Below are positions 46,294-54,345 of a stretch of 64,000 nucleotides of DNA, piece after piece. The DNA is from Halopseudomonas sabulinigri (GTDB taxonomy: Bacteria > Pseudomonadota > Gammaproteobacteria > Pseudomonadales > Pseudomonadaceae). Numbering within the stretch: position 1 is the stretch's first letter; every line of letters begins with the position of its first letter. Position numbers and translations under genes: made by a program. The stretch lies in contig NZ_LT629763.1 of NCBI RefSeq assembly GCF_900105255.1, positions 3,249,001 to 3,313,000 of the forward strand. The letters are read 5' to 3'. Under the pieces are notes generated by a model. It made no database searches. It saw only the letters and a list, made by a program, of their open reading frames with translations, and was not told the origin of the DNA.

Positions 46294-47925
46294 TTAACGT
46301 TTCTTGACTGTTATGTCGGTGTCTTCCAAATCCCAGGTTGCAGCTGTTTTCCCTTCGTCCCGCAGTTGATATTTGAGTACCCTGCCTTGGGGGTTTTTTG
46401 GCAAGTCTGTACGGAACTCGATGTAGCGAGGTAGTGCGTAGTAGGGAACGGAATCCGTAGCCCACTGGAAAAGGTCTTCCTCTTTGAGGGAGGCATTTTC
46501 ATGCAGGATTGCAGTTACTTTAACGTCATCCTCGCCTTTGTCTGACAGCACAGCATGTACTGCTACTTCAGCGATGGCAGGGTGCACGGCGAAGGCAGAC
46601 TCCATTTCAAAACTGGAAATGTTTTCCCCTCTGCGGCGCAGGTAGTCTTTCTTGCGATCAACAAAAAAGAAAAAACCATCCTCGTCGAACTTGCCGATAT
46701 CGCCAGTGTGATACCACATGTTCTTCATGACTTTCAGCGTTTCTTCGGGACGGCGCCAGTACCCCTGGAACATGATGTCTGGCCGCAGAGGGCGGACTAC
46801 GATCTCTCCGGCCTGGTTGGCTGGCAGCTCGAAATCATTTTCATCAACAATGCGCACGTCAAAGTCGGGGATGCGCTTGCCGGAGGAGCCTGGTTTTGCG
46901 TACTCCCCGGCGGCCAGCGTAGTCACTACGCAGGCTTCGGTCAGGCCGTAGCCGTTACCCCCGACCAGAGGAGTGCCGAAACGAGATCGCCAGATCGATT
47001 TAGTTTCCTCCGTGTAGGGATTCCCGCGTGCTGTATGGATTTGTCCAAAACAGCGCTTCATTGCTTCATTGTCTGGAGCCTGGGCGAGCAACCCACCCAT
47101 GCCGCCAAGAATGGATGCGATGGTGGCGCCGCTGCGCTCCACTTCCGGCCAGAAATTGGAGACCGAAAAGCGCGGAAGAATTGCCGCTCTCGCGCCCACC
47201 AGCATCGTGGCTATGATAGTCACGCAGAGCGCATTCATGTGAAATAAGGGTAGGGGCGTGATTGTTACGTCGGTTTCTGAAACAGGGCCCGCGCGCAGCT
47301 GTAGTCGAGCAAGGTTGCACATGAAGTTATAGCTGATCATGCAGCCCTTTGAAGGCCCTGTGGTCCCTGAAGTGTAGATGAGGCAGGCAAGGTCGGAAGC
47401 GGCTGGTCTAAACTCAATTGGGCTGTCGTTCTCGCCACGGTGCTGGTCGAGAGGGGCAACGGGAACGGCGCACTCGCCGCTGGTGTTGAGTGCTCCTCTA
47501 ACCAGGATTTGCTTAAGTGAAGTAAGCTGACTGCTGATAGCAGACACGCGCTCCAGATAAGCCTGCTCGCAGATGAGTAGAGGAGTGTCAGCATCGGCAA
47601 TTTGATGTCGCAGAAACTCACCGCGTAGTGCGGTATTAATCGGCACGCTAACAGCACCAAGTTTGTTTACCGCAAGCCAGCAGACGACGGCGTCTACGTT
47701 GTTATCCAGCATGCTGACGACGGTCTCACCTGGCTTAACACCTAGGGTGGCGAAAGAGTGAGCTAGCTTGGTAGAAAGTAAATCAATATCTCTATAAGTG
47801 TGCAATTCTCCGCTGAAATCGAGAAATACCCGGTCTGGATGGCTTGCTACTGCCCGGTCTAGTGCAGCGATGACAGTGTCTTGATCTCCGACATACCATG
47901 TATCAGGATTGCCAGTACCGCTCAT
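46294..47925 (-). CDS. Acyl-CoA ligase (DitJ-like)
   Basis: 543 residues, AMP-forming ligase. P-loop motif LIYTSGTTGPSKGC (182-195), GNGYGLTEA motif, YHTGDIGKFDEDGF and a C-terminal domain with KDYLRRRGENISSFE. The start is confirmed by an AAAGGAGATGAG site. It would activate a carboxylic acid of a diterpenoid or a ring-cleavage fragment to its CoA ester before beta-oxidation. BKME-9 has a CoA ligase, DitJ, at the end of its sequenced cluster. It is divergent from TetR at 48107. Confidence 0.88.
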   Translation of the reverse strand: MSGTGNPDTWYVGDQDTVIAALDRAVASHPDRVFLDFSGELHTYRDIDLLSTKLAHSFATLGVKPGETVVSMLDNNVDAVVCWLAVNKLGAVSVPINTALRGEFLRHQIADADTPLLICEQAYLERVSAISSQLTSLKQILVRGALNTSGECAVPVAPLDQHRGENDSPIEFRPAASDLACLIYTSGTTGPSKGCMISYNFMCNLARLQLRAGPVSETDVTITPLPLFHMNALCVTIIATMLVGARAAILPRFSVSNFWPEVERSGATIASILGGMGGLLAQAPDNEAMKRCFGQIHTARGNPYTEETKSIWRSRFGTPLVGGNGYGLTEACVVTTLAAGEYAKPGSSGKRIPDFDVRIVDENDFELPANQAGEIVVRPLRPDIMFQGYWRRPEETLKVMKNMWYHTGDIGKFDEDGFFFFVDRKKDYLRRRGENISSFEMESAFAVHPAIAEVAVHAVLSDKGEDDVKVTAILHENASLKEEDLFQWATDSVPYYALPRYIEFRTDLPKNPQGRVLKYQLRDEGKTAATWDLEDTDITVKKR

Positions 47926-47983
47926 GACTCATCTCCTTTCAGTGCGGCTCAACATGCGAGCCTGACGCTATTATTTTTGATAG

Positions 47984-47996
47984 AGAATTGAATTCT
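47984..47996. promoter_or_regulatory. Palindrome AGAATT-G-AATTCT in the ligase/TetR promoter region
   Basis: Perfect 13-bp odd palindrome 59 nt before the CoA ligase start and 110 nt before the TetR start. A candidate operator for the neighbouring TetR protein. Confidence 0.45.
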
Positions 47997-48106
47997 ACAT
48001 TGTATTTTTTGACCTGTCTCTACTGAGAGTTGAACAGAAAGTACTGAATGTGACTATATGTCGTGGTAGTATTGCTCTAATGAATGTTTTAAAGGGAGCT
48101 TGAGTG

Positions 48107-48808
48107 ATGTTGGAAGAGTTTGAGGGAGGTAAGGCTGTAGAGGCTAAGGTGAGCGCCGTGAAAGGTAAGGCCGCTATGGGAGGCCGCAACGCACCAGCCG
48201 GCTCGAAGGCTCGGGCGGTTAAACCTAATCGACGCTCTGAAGAAACCATCAACGAAATACTTCAGGCTACTGAAGAGGTGGTTTTGAGCTCGGGTGCTGA
48301 CCGTATTTCCATTTTGGACGTATGCAAAATTGCGGGCGTTTCGCGCGGAACCTTCTATCGCTATTTTTCATCCCAAGAAGATCTTCTGGATACTTTTTCA
48401 AGGCACAAGCGAGATAGTTTCCATCAGGTTCTGGTTAGCACCATAAGCGTAGTGGAGGATCCAGAGGCACGTTTGAACGCGCTGATCGCTTTTATCGACG
48501 ACTATCTTGAGGAGAGTCGTGCTCAGCGTCTGCTGCGCGTTGCGCCCGAATACGCACTGGGCTTCTTTCGGCGTATTTTTCATGACTCCATATTGCGGTT
48601 TCAGGACACCTTGGACGTGGTGTTTGATGACTGGGATGCGAAGTTGGGTGTGAAGCTGGATCGAGAACTGATCTGCGAGATGATTATCAGATACGTTCTG
48701 AGTGAAATCCTGGTTCCGGAAACCTCCGGGCGCAGGTTGTTGCCGGCGCGTGTGCGGCGCCTGGTGGCGTCGTTGACTATGGGGTCAACCTCAAGAACGC
48801 GACGTTAG
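48107..48808 (+). CDS. TetR-family transcriptional regulator
   Basis: 233 residues from ATG 48107 (AAAGGGAG site; a GTG at 48104 is adjacent). After a basic N-terminal tail (residues about 1-45), the TetR helix-turn-helix ADRISILDVCKIAGVSRGTFYRYFSSQEDLLDTF is clear near residues 64-97. The C-terminal ligand domain is helical and unassigned. It is divergent from the CoA ligase. The long Lys/Ala/Gly-rich N-terminal tail is unusual for a TetR protein and may contact DNA. Likely controls the adjacent operons in response to a pathway CoA ester. Confidence 0.85.
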   Translation: MLEEFEGGKAVEAKVSAVKGKAAMGGRNAPAGSKARAVKPNRRSEETINEILQATEEVVLSSGADRISILDVCKIAGVSRGTFYRYFSSQEDLLDTFSRHKRDSFHQVLVSTISVVEDPEARLNALIAFIDDYLEESRAQRLLRVAPEYALGFFRRIFHDSILRFQDTLDVVFDDWDAKLGVKLDRELICEMIIRYVLSEILVPETSGRRLLPARVRRLVASLTMGSTSRTRR

Positions 48809-49133
48809 GGTCGAGTTCATCTATTTCTTGCATGGTGCCGGGACGCTTTGTGTCTTGGCATGCTCCCTCAGCCGCTTCCTGTGGGCTCTGTGTGGTCCTT
48901 AATTGACCTACCCTGAAGCCAGGGTTCCAGTAGTTCCTTCCGCATAAGTTCTTATTGCTATTTTGCGTGTTCGCCTGATCGAGTGTGGCGCTCTGGAAGA
49001 CCTGTGCGCGGAAAAAATAATTTGAACAGTTTTGCAGTATTTGATCATTTTGTATTATGCTTTAGCGTATGAGCAAATTCTGTATTGAGAATTTAATGGC
49101 TCAGCTAACTAAAACAAAATCGAGGTCCAAAAC
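48809..49133. other. 325-nt intergenic region upstream of the amidohydrolase operon
   Basis: No gene was recognised. The AT-rich right part (49020-49110) likely holds the promoter and contains the palindrome at 49075-49094. The left part shows no convincing terminator. Confidence 0.6.
49075..49094. promoter_or_regulatory. 20-bp palindrome AAATTCT-N6-AGAATTT (site S4)
   Basis: AAATTCT, GTATTG, AGAATTT: perfect 7-bp arms, ending 39 nt before the amidohydrolase start. It is the best match to the shared core with sites S1 to S3. Confidence 0.6.
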
Positions 49134-50210
49134 ATGCTGATTGATCTTCACGCGCACGCTCCCCATCCTGAGTATTACGACCAGCACCCTCACTGGGGTC
49201 CAGCGTTTGAATTACAGCCTGATGGCGACATCAAACTGCGCGTTGGCGAATGGATTTTGTCGCTCGGCGCTCCTGAGCGTAAGGCTGCCTTGCGCGAGGC
49301 TCATGCACGTGGCGAGACGCTTCAGGTGGCTGAGTACATGGCCAAGTGGGCTGACCCGAAGCATCGCTTAGCTGGCATGGATGCCGCTGGTCAGAATGCC
49401 CAGGTTCTGTCTGTTCCCAGCCACTGCTACATGTATTGGGCTGAGCCCGAGTTTTGTGTGCCTTTCGCCCAAAAGGTGAATGATTCCTTGGCCAAATACT
49501 GCTCTGGTGCACCTGATCGCTTGATGTTCTGGGCGCACGCGCCTCTGAATGTACCGGTTGAGGCCGCAAAGGAAATTCGCCGAGCGTGCACGGAGCTGGG
49601 GGCGAAGGGGTTGGTCGCTGGGGGTTCTAATTTTGGCGGACTGGAGTTTGACTCTCCTGAGATGGATCCGGTGTGGGAAGCATTGTGCGACCTCGATTTG
49701 CCCATGTTTGTGCACGGTTACAATCAATCTGTGACTTGGGGCAAAGACGCAAATACAGATCGCTATGAGACCACAGCCATTGTCGGTATGAATTACGACG
49801 AGTCCAAGTGCTTCTGGTACATGATCAACGGTGGTGTGTTTGATCGCTTCCCCAACCTGAAGGTTTACATCACCCACGGCGGTGGCTTTGTTCCGTACCA
49901 ATTGGGTCGCATGGCACAAACTAATCCCAATCTGGATACCTATCACAACAAAAAGCCCTTCCTCTCTTATCTACGCAATTTCTACTTTGATGTGGAGCTG
50001 CATGAAGTGCCAATGCGCCAGGCAATGGTTGAGGTTATCGGTGCTGATCGCGTTCTCTATGGCTCCAACTTCGGTGGCAGCGACGCTGTGCGTCACGACC
50101 TGACGAGCGACTTGAAGCTGTCGCAAGAGGATATGGATCGTATCCGGTGGAAGAATGCCTGCGAGTTGCTGCATCTCGATCCCGCCAAGATCGGAAAGGT
50201 GGGTGCGTAA
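49134..50210 (+). CDS. Amidohydrolase-2 (ACMSD-like) family protein
   Basis: 358 residues. HxH at H6/H8 (LIDLHAHAP), His194 (MFVHGYN) and His248 (YITHGGG) match the metal ligands of ACMSD-type amidohydrolases. The conserved Asp of the GxDxP-type motif appears as Asn312 in YGSNFGGSD. Relatives are decarboxylases and hydrolases acting on ring-cleavage products. Its stop overlaps the next FAH gene (TAATG), so the two are translationally coupled. It starts an operon running to the glutathione peroxidase gene and lies behind palindrome S4. Confidence 0.82.
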   Translation: MLIDLHAHAPHPEYYDQHPHWGPAFELQPDGDIKLRVGEWILSLGAPERKAALREAHARGETLQVAEYMAKWADPKHRLAGMDAAGQNAQVLSVPSHCYMYWAEPEFCVPFAQKVNDSLAKYCSGAPDRLMFWAHAPLNVPVEAAKEIRRACTELGAKGLVAGGSNFGGLEFDSPEMDPVWEALCDLDLPMFVHGYNQSVTWGKDANTDRYETTAIVGMNYDESKCFWYMINGGVFDRFPNLKVYITHGGGFVPYQLGRMAQTNPNLDTYHNKKPFLSYLRNFYFDVELHEVPMRQAMVEVIGADRVLYGSNFGGSDAVRHDLTSDLKLSQEDMDRIRWKNACELLHLDPAKIGKVGA

Positions 50211-51061
50211 TGAGGCTGGCACGCTGCGCTCGCCATGGGGGAGCACCTTTCTGGGGGGTGGTTGATCTCGAGCATGGCGAGGTAAGTCCGATCTTGGGGC
50301 TGTTCACTGAGTGGGCTCCCAGGGTTACCGCAGGGGAGGGTATCAGTGCATTGAAACTGGCACACCGCCCCGTGCCCTTGGCGGATGTCGTACTGCTGCC
50401 ACCCATCGATCCGGTAAATCGTGTGGTGGTGGCTGGTGCCAACTACACCAAGCATCTGAAGGAAGACTTTGGCCTGGAAGCGCCCTCGCAACCCGTGGCC
50501 TTCCTCAAGGCTTACGGGGCGCTTATCGGCGCAAGCGATTCAATCCGCTTTCCTCCGCTGACTGATGAGCTCGACCACGAGGTTGAGCTTGTGGCTGTAA
50601 TTGGTCGAAACGAGGTAGATCCGCAGGACCCGTTAGCAAGTGTTCTGGGTTATACGGTTGGCAATGATGTCAGCGCCCGGGACCTACAGCGCAGCGGTCC
50701 CAAGGGTATCGGGATGGATCTTTTTGCTGCCAAAAGCCAGGACCGTACGACCGGGGTTGGGCCTTGGATAGTAACCCGTGACGAGTTTCCAGCGGGTTCT
50801 CCACGTTTGCGTTTGACCTTGTCTGTCAATGGGGAGTTGCGCCAGGACGGACATACTTCAGACATGACTTGGGATGTCGGTGAGCTGGTGGCGTTTGTGG
50901 CGGCCAGATCCAGCTTTGCCTGCGGAGATATTCTCTTTACCGGATCTCCGGCCGGGGTAGGTATGGGCACCGGCAAGTTTCTGAAGTCAGGCGACGTCGT
51001 TGAAGCGACGGTCGAAGGTATCGGTACGTTACGTAACGTCGTAAGTGAAAAATACAGCTGA
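50210..51061 (+). CDS. FAH-family hydrolase/hydratase
   Basis: 283 residues from ATG 50210, overlapping the amidohydrolase stop by one base. FAH signatures ELDHEVELVAVIGRN, GYTVGNDVSARDLQRSG and FTGSPAGVGMGTGKFLKSGD are intact. It is more similar to fumarylpyruvate/2-oxo-hepta-ene-dioate hydratase proteins than the longer gene at 41298. Probably processes an oxo-dienoate after a second round of ring degradation. Confidence 0.87.
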   Translation: MRLARCARHGGAPFWGVVDLEHGEVSPILGLFTEWAPRVTAGEGISALKLAHRPVPLADVVLLPPIDPVNRVVVAGANYTKHLKEDFGLEAPSQPVAFLKAYGALIGASDSIRFPPLTDELDHEVELVAVIGRNEVDPQDPLASVLGYTVGNDVSARDLQRSGPKGIGMDLFAAKSQDRTTGVGPWIVTRDEFPAGSPRLRLTLSVNGELRQDGHTSDMTWDVGELVAFVAARSSFACGDILFTGSPAGVGMGTGKFLKSGDVVEATVEGIGTLRNVVSEKYS

Positions 51062-51075
51062 AAGGGGCTTTCGCA

Positions 51076-51978
51076 ATGAATGCTGAAAACAAAGGCAAAG
51101 TAGTAGTAGTGGGTGCCGGACTGATGGGAACCGGAATTGCCCACGCATTTGCTAGTTCCGGGTTTGAAACGGTCCTGGTTGATACGAACTCAGACTCGCT
51201 GAAACGCGCTTACGCCGGTATCGAGAAAATCCTTGGTGATGGTGTCCGTCTGGGGAAGGTGGAAGAGCTGGTTGCGCAGCAGTCAATGGCGCGCTTGAGC
51301 ACAAACGGAGATTTACGCCAAGCTGCAGCGGGCGCAGCACTGCTGATCGAGACTGTTTCAGAGCAGCTCGCGGTTAAGAAAGCTGTCGTGACTGAAGCAG
51401 CGGCAATGATGGCGGACGATGCCATCATTGCTAGTAACACTTCAGCATTGAGTGTGACAGAGATTGCAGCAGTGGTTCCTTGTCCAGAACGCTTTATCGG
51501 AATGCACTTTTTCAACCCTGTTCACAAGATGAAGTTGGTCGAGCTGGTGCGGGGACTGGCCACCAGAGATGAGACCGTCGCCAGGGCGCGCGATTTATGT
51601 GCAGCTATCAATAAAACTGCGATTGTGGTCAATGAGTCTCCTGGCCTTACCACAAGCCGGATGTCTGCTCTGCTTGGCAACGAAGCCATGTACATGCTGC
51701 AGGAGGGCACGGCCAGCGCCGAGGATATCGATACCGCATTGCGGATGGGCTTCAATCACCCTATGGGACCGCTTGAACTTGGCGATCTGACAGGCTGGGA
51801 CACGCGCCTGTCGGTCCTGCGCTACCTGCACTCGACGCTTGGTGAGAAGTTTCGGCCGTGCCCACTCATCATCAAAATGGTAGCCGCTGGGCGTTTGGGC
51901 AGGAAGACAGGTCATGGAGTCTACCGATATGAGGATGGCAAGCCAGTCGCCGGTTCGGGCTTGAAGGCGGGCTTCTGA
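51076..51978 (+). CDS. 3-hydroxyacyl-CoA dehydrogenase
   Basis: 300 residues. NAD motif VVVGAGLMGTGIAHAFASSGFETVLVD (about 9-35), SNTSALSVTEIA, and the catalytic His-containing segment ERFIGMHFFNPVHKMKLVELVRG near residue 138. The C-terminal domain NHPMGPLELGDLTGWDTRLSVL is standard. It oxidises 3-hydroxyacyl-CoA to 3-oxoacyl-CoA, feeding the thiolase encoded directly downstream; the genes overlap by one base (TGATG). Confidence 0.92.
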   Translation: MNAENKGKVVVVGAGLMGTGIAHAFASSGFETVLVDTNSDSLKRAYAGIEKILGDGVRLGKVEELVAQQSMARLSTNGDLRQAAAGAALLIETVSEQLAVKKAVVTEAAAMMADDAIIASNTSALSVTEIAAVVPCPERFIGMHFFNPVHKMKLVELVRGLATRDETVARARDLCAAINKTAIVVNESPGLTTSRMSALLGNEAMYMLQEGTASAEDIDTALRMGFNHPMGPLELGDLTGWDTRLSVLRYLHSTLGEKFRPCPLIIKMVAAGRLGRKTGHGVYRYEDGKPVAGSGLKAGF

Positions 51979-53159
51979 TGAATGACAACGATATCGTCAT
52001 TGTCGAAGCTGTGCGCACACCGGTGGGTCGCTTTCGCGGCTCGCTCGCGGGCGTGCGTGCTGATCATATGGGGGCATTAGTACTCAACGCTTTGCTCGAT
52101 CGAACCGGTATCTCGGCGGACCAGGTGAGCGATGTGGTATTTGGCTGTGTGACGCAAATTGGTGAGCAGTCAGCAAACATCGCGCGAACGGCATTATTGA
52201 GCGCAGGGTGGCCGTCATCCGTGCCGGGCATGACTATTGATCGCAAATGCGGTTCTGGTGAGGCGGCAGTTCACGTGGCTGTGGGCGCCATTGCATCCGG
52301 AGCTGCGCAGATCATGGTTGCCGGCGGGTCTGAAAACATGAGTCGAGTGCCGATGGGCAGCAACCGTGACCTGCACGGCGAAGCCTTTGGCTGGCAAGCC
52401 TTGGAGCGCTATGAGCTTACATCGCAAGGTGAGGCTTCTGAGCGCATGGTAGACAAATGGGCGCTGACGCGCGAAGAGCTGGACGCTTTTGCGTTACAGA
52501 GCCACAGTCGTGCGGCTGCGGCTGCGGACGCGGGGTACTTCGAGCGCGAGATTGTCCCTGTACCGATTGCAGATTATTGCGAAAAAGACTTTGACGGGGA
52601 CAGGGGCGTATTCGGTAAGGACGAAACCATCCGTCGCGACACCTCGGCCGAAAAGCTTGCGACGCTGAAGACGAGTTTTCGCCCTGAGAATGGTCGAATC
52701 ACAGCCGGTAATTCTTCACAGATATCGGATGGTGCTGCGGCCTTGATGCTGATGAAGGCAAGTACCGCTAAATCCTTGGGGCTGAAGCCCAGGGCTAAAA
52801 TTCGTTCCATCGTTACCGTCGGCGCTGATCCGACACTGATGCTGACCGGACCCATTGCTGCGACCCAATCACTGCTGACCAAAACAGGTCTGACGCTCAG
52901 TGATATTGACCTATTTGAAGTTAATGAGGCTTTCGCCTCTGTGCCGCTGGCGTGGCTTCAGGAAATAGGTGCCGCGCCTGACAGGTTGAATGTGAACGGT
53001 GGCGCCATCGCGTTGGGGCACCCGCTAGGCGCTAGCGGCGCCCGGATAATGACATCGATGCTGCACGAGCTAGAGCGACGTGGTGCCAGATTCGGTTTGC
53101 AAGCAATCTGCTGTGCTGGCGGTCTAGGTACGGCGACATTGCTGGAGCGGTGCGATTGA
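51978..53159 (+). CDS. Acetyl-CoA acyltransferase (thiolase)
   Basis: 393 residues with a complete thiolase active site: nucleophile Cys in DRKCGSGEAAVH (near residue 88), NVNGGAIALGHPLGASGARI with the catalytic His, and CCAGGLGTA with the second Cys. It thiolyses 3-oxoacyl-CoA. It is coupled to the hydroxyacyl-CoA dehydrogenase (overlap ATGA) and to the AhpD-like gene. Unlike the thiolase-fold protein at 38845, it is clearly catalytic. Confidence 0.93.
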   Translation: MNDNDIVIVEAVRTPVGRFRGSLAGVRADHMGALVLNALLDRTGISADQVSDVVFGCVTQIGEQSANIARTALLSAGWPSSVPGMTIDRKCGSGEAAVHVAVGAIASGAAQIMVAGGSENMSRVPMGSNRDLHGEAFGWQALERYELTSQGEASERMVDKWALTREELDAFALQSHSRAAAAADAGYFEREIVPVPIADYCEKDFDGDRGVFGKDETIRRDTSAEKLATLKTSFRPENGRITAGNSSQISDGAAALMLMKASTAKSLGLKPRAKIRSIVTVGADPTLMLTGPIAATQSLLTKTGLTLSDIDLFEVNEAFASVPLAWLQEIGAAPDRLNVNGGAIALGHPLGASGARIMTSMLHELERRGARFGLQAICCAGGLGTATLLERCD

Positions 53160-53662
53160 TGTCCCGGATCCAGCCGGTACCTCTGGAACAGCTGCCGGCT
53201 TCATTGGCTGGTTTGCTGCAGAAGGGCGTGAGTTCTGGAGTTCTGAGTTCGACTGTGCCGCTTCAAGTATGGGCGAATAGCCCCTCTCATGCGCAAGGCT
53301 GGCTGGCTTTGCTTGATCTATTCCACAGTGACAGCAGTCTCCCCGAACGATTGCGGGAGTTGGTGCGGCTTAAAATTGCCGGGATTACCAATTGCCGGGC
53401 GTGCCAGGTTGCTCGCAAGAGCGACCAGGTAAGTGAAGAAGAGGTGGCTTGTTTGAGCGCCGATGATGATCGATTTTCTGCCGGCGAGCAGGCTGCAATA
53501 AGGTTTGCGCAGTTGTTTGCCTCTGACTATACGGCGATTGATGAAGGTCATTTTGCAGCGCTACGCCAGCACTTTTCTTTAGAGCAGCTCACCGAGCTGA
53601 ATATGTACTGCGCCTTGATGCTGGCAGGCGGTCGTATGACCTTCGTGCAGCAGGCCTACTGA
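53159..53662 (+). CDS. AhpD/carboxymuconolactone decarboxylase-like protein
   Basis: 167 residues from ATG 53159, overlapping the thiolase stop; a GTG at 53150 is possible. The CxxC motif in GITNCRACQVARKSD resembles AhpD-like proteins, though the usual His after it is replaced. Helical fold suggested by RLRELVRLKIAG and ALRQHFSLEQLTELNMYCALMLAGG. Function could be peroxide/thiol chemistry or a decarboxylase; the glutathione peroxidase next door favours the former. Confidence 0.78.
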   Translation: MSRIQPVPLEQLPASLAGLLQKGVSSGVLSSTVPLQVWANSPSHAQGWLALLDLFHSDSSLPERLRELVRLKIAGITNCRACQVARKSDQVSEEEVACLSADDDRFSAGEQAAIRFAQLFASDYTAIDEGHFAALRQHFSLEQLTELNMYCALMLAGGRMTFVQQAY

Positions 53663-53671
53663 GGTAATCAT

Positions 53672-54211
53672 ATGAACGAACAGCTGCAAGATATCCCCCT
53701 CATTACGATTGATGGGAAAGAAGTGTCGCTCAAGGACTATGCGGGCAAGGTCATTCTCATTGTTAACGTTGCATCCAAGTGCGGACTGACTCCCCAGTAC
53801 AGCAGCCTTGAGAGGTTTTATCGGCATCACGCCGAGGAAGGCTTGGTAGTGCTGGGGTTCCCTGCTAATGACTTCAGGGAGCAGGAGCCAGGTACTGATC
53901 AGCAGATCGCTGATTTCTGTAAGACCGAATACGAGGTTACTTTCCCACTGTTTTCCAAAATTGCGGTTAGCGGGCCCCACCAGCACCCACTGTACACCGC
54001 GTTAATCAGCGCCAAGCCATCTACTGTGGGTGAGGGAAGCATGAGGCAGCGCCTGCAGGATTATGGTATTGCCGTGAACCCGGAGCCTGAAGTGTTGTGG
54101 AACTTCGAGAAATTTTTGATCAGTAGAGAGGGGGAGGTGGTTGGTCGCTTCGCGCCGGATATGGACATCACCGATACTCGGATTCAAGAGGCAATTCGGG
54201 CATTGCTTTGA
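53672..54211 (+). CDS. Glutathione peroxidase-family protein
   Basis: 179 residues with the peroxidatic Cys in VNVASKCGLTPQYSSLE (Cys in place of selenocysteine), the GFPANDFREQEPGTDQQIADFC motif and a Trp in EVLWNFEKFL. Reduces hydrogen or organic peroxides. It is last in the amidohydrolase-thiolase operon, probably protecting against peroxide from oxygenase activity. The AhpD-like neighbour supports a redox role. Confidence 0.9.
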   Translation: MNEQLQDIPLITIDGKEVSLKDYAGKVILIVNVASKCGLTPQYSSLERFYRHHAEEGLVVLGFPANDFREQEPGTDQQIADFCKTEYEVTFPLFSKIAVSGPHQHPLYTALISAKPSTVGEGSMRQRLQDYGIAVNPEPEVLWNFEKFLISREGEVVGRFAPDMDITDTRIQEAIRALL

Positions 54212-54345
54212 GCTGGTTATTTTGTTGATCAAAATGTGTAAAACAGTTCAAAAACTAATTTGGGTGTCATAATCTTTAAAAGAAGACAGCGGGCACAATA
54301 CATTTTCAGTCCGCCGCCACAAACAATAATCAAGAGGTAAGCGAT

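Noticed and set aside
54272-54284. ATCT-N5-AGAA upstream of P450 copy 2, close to the shared palindrome
   Set aside because: The spacer is 5, not 6, and the surrounding arms do not match, so it was not counted as a fifth site.
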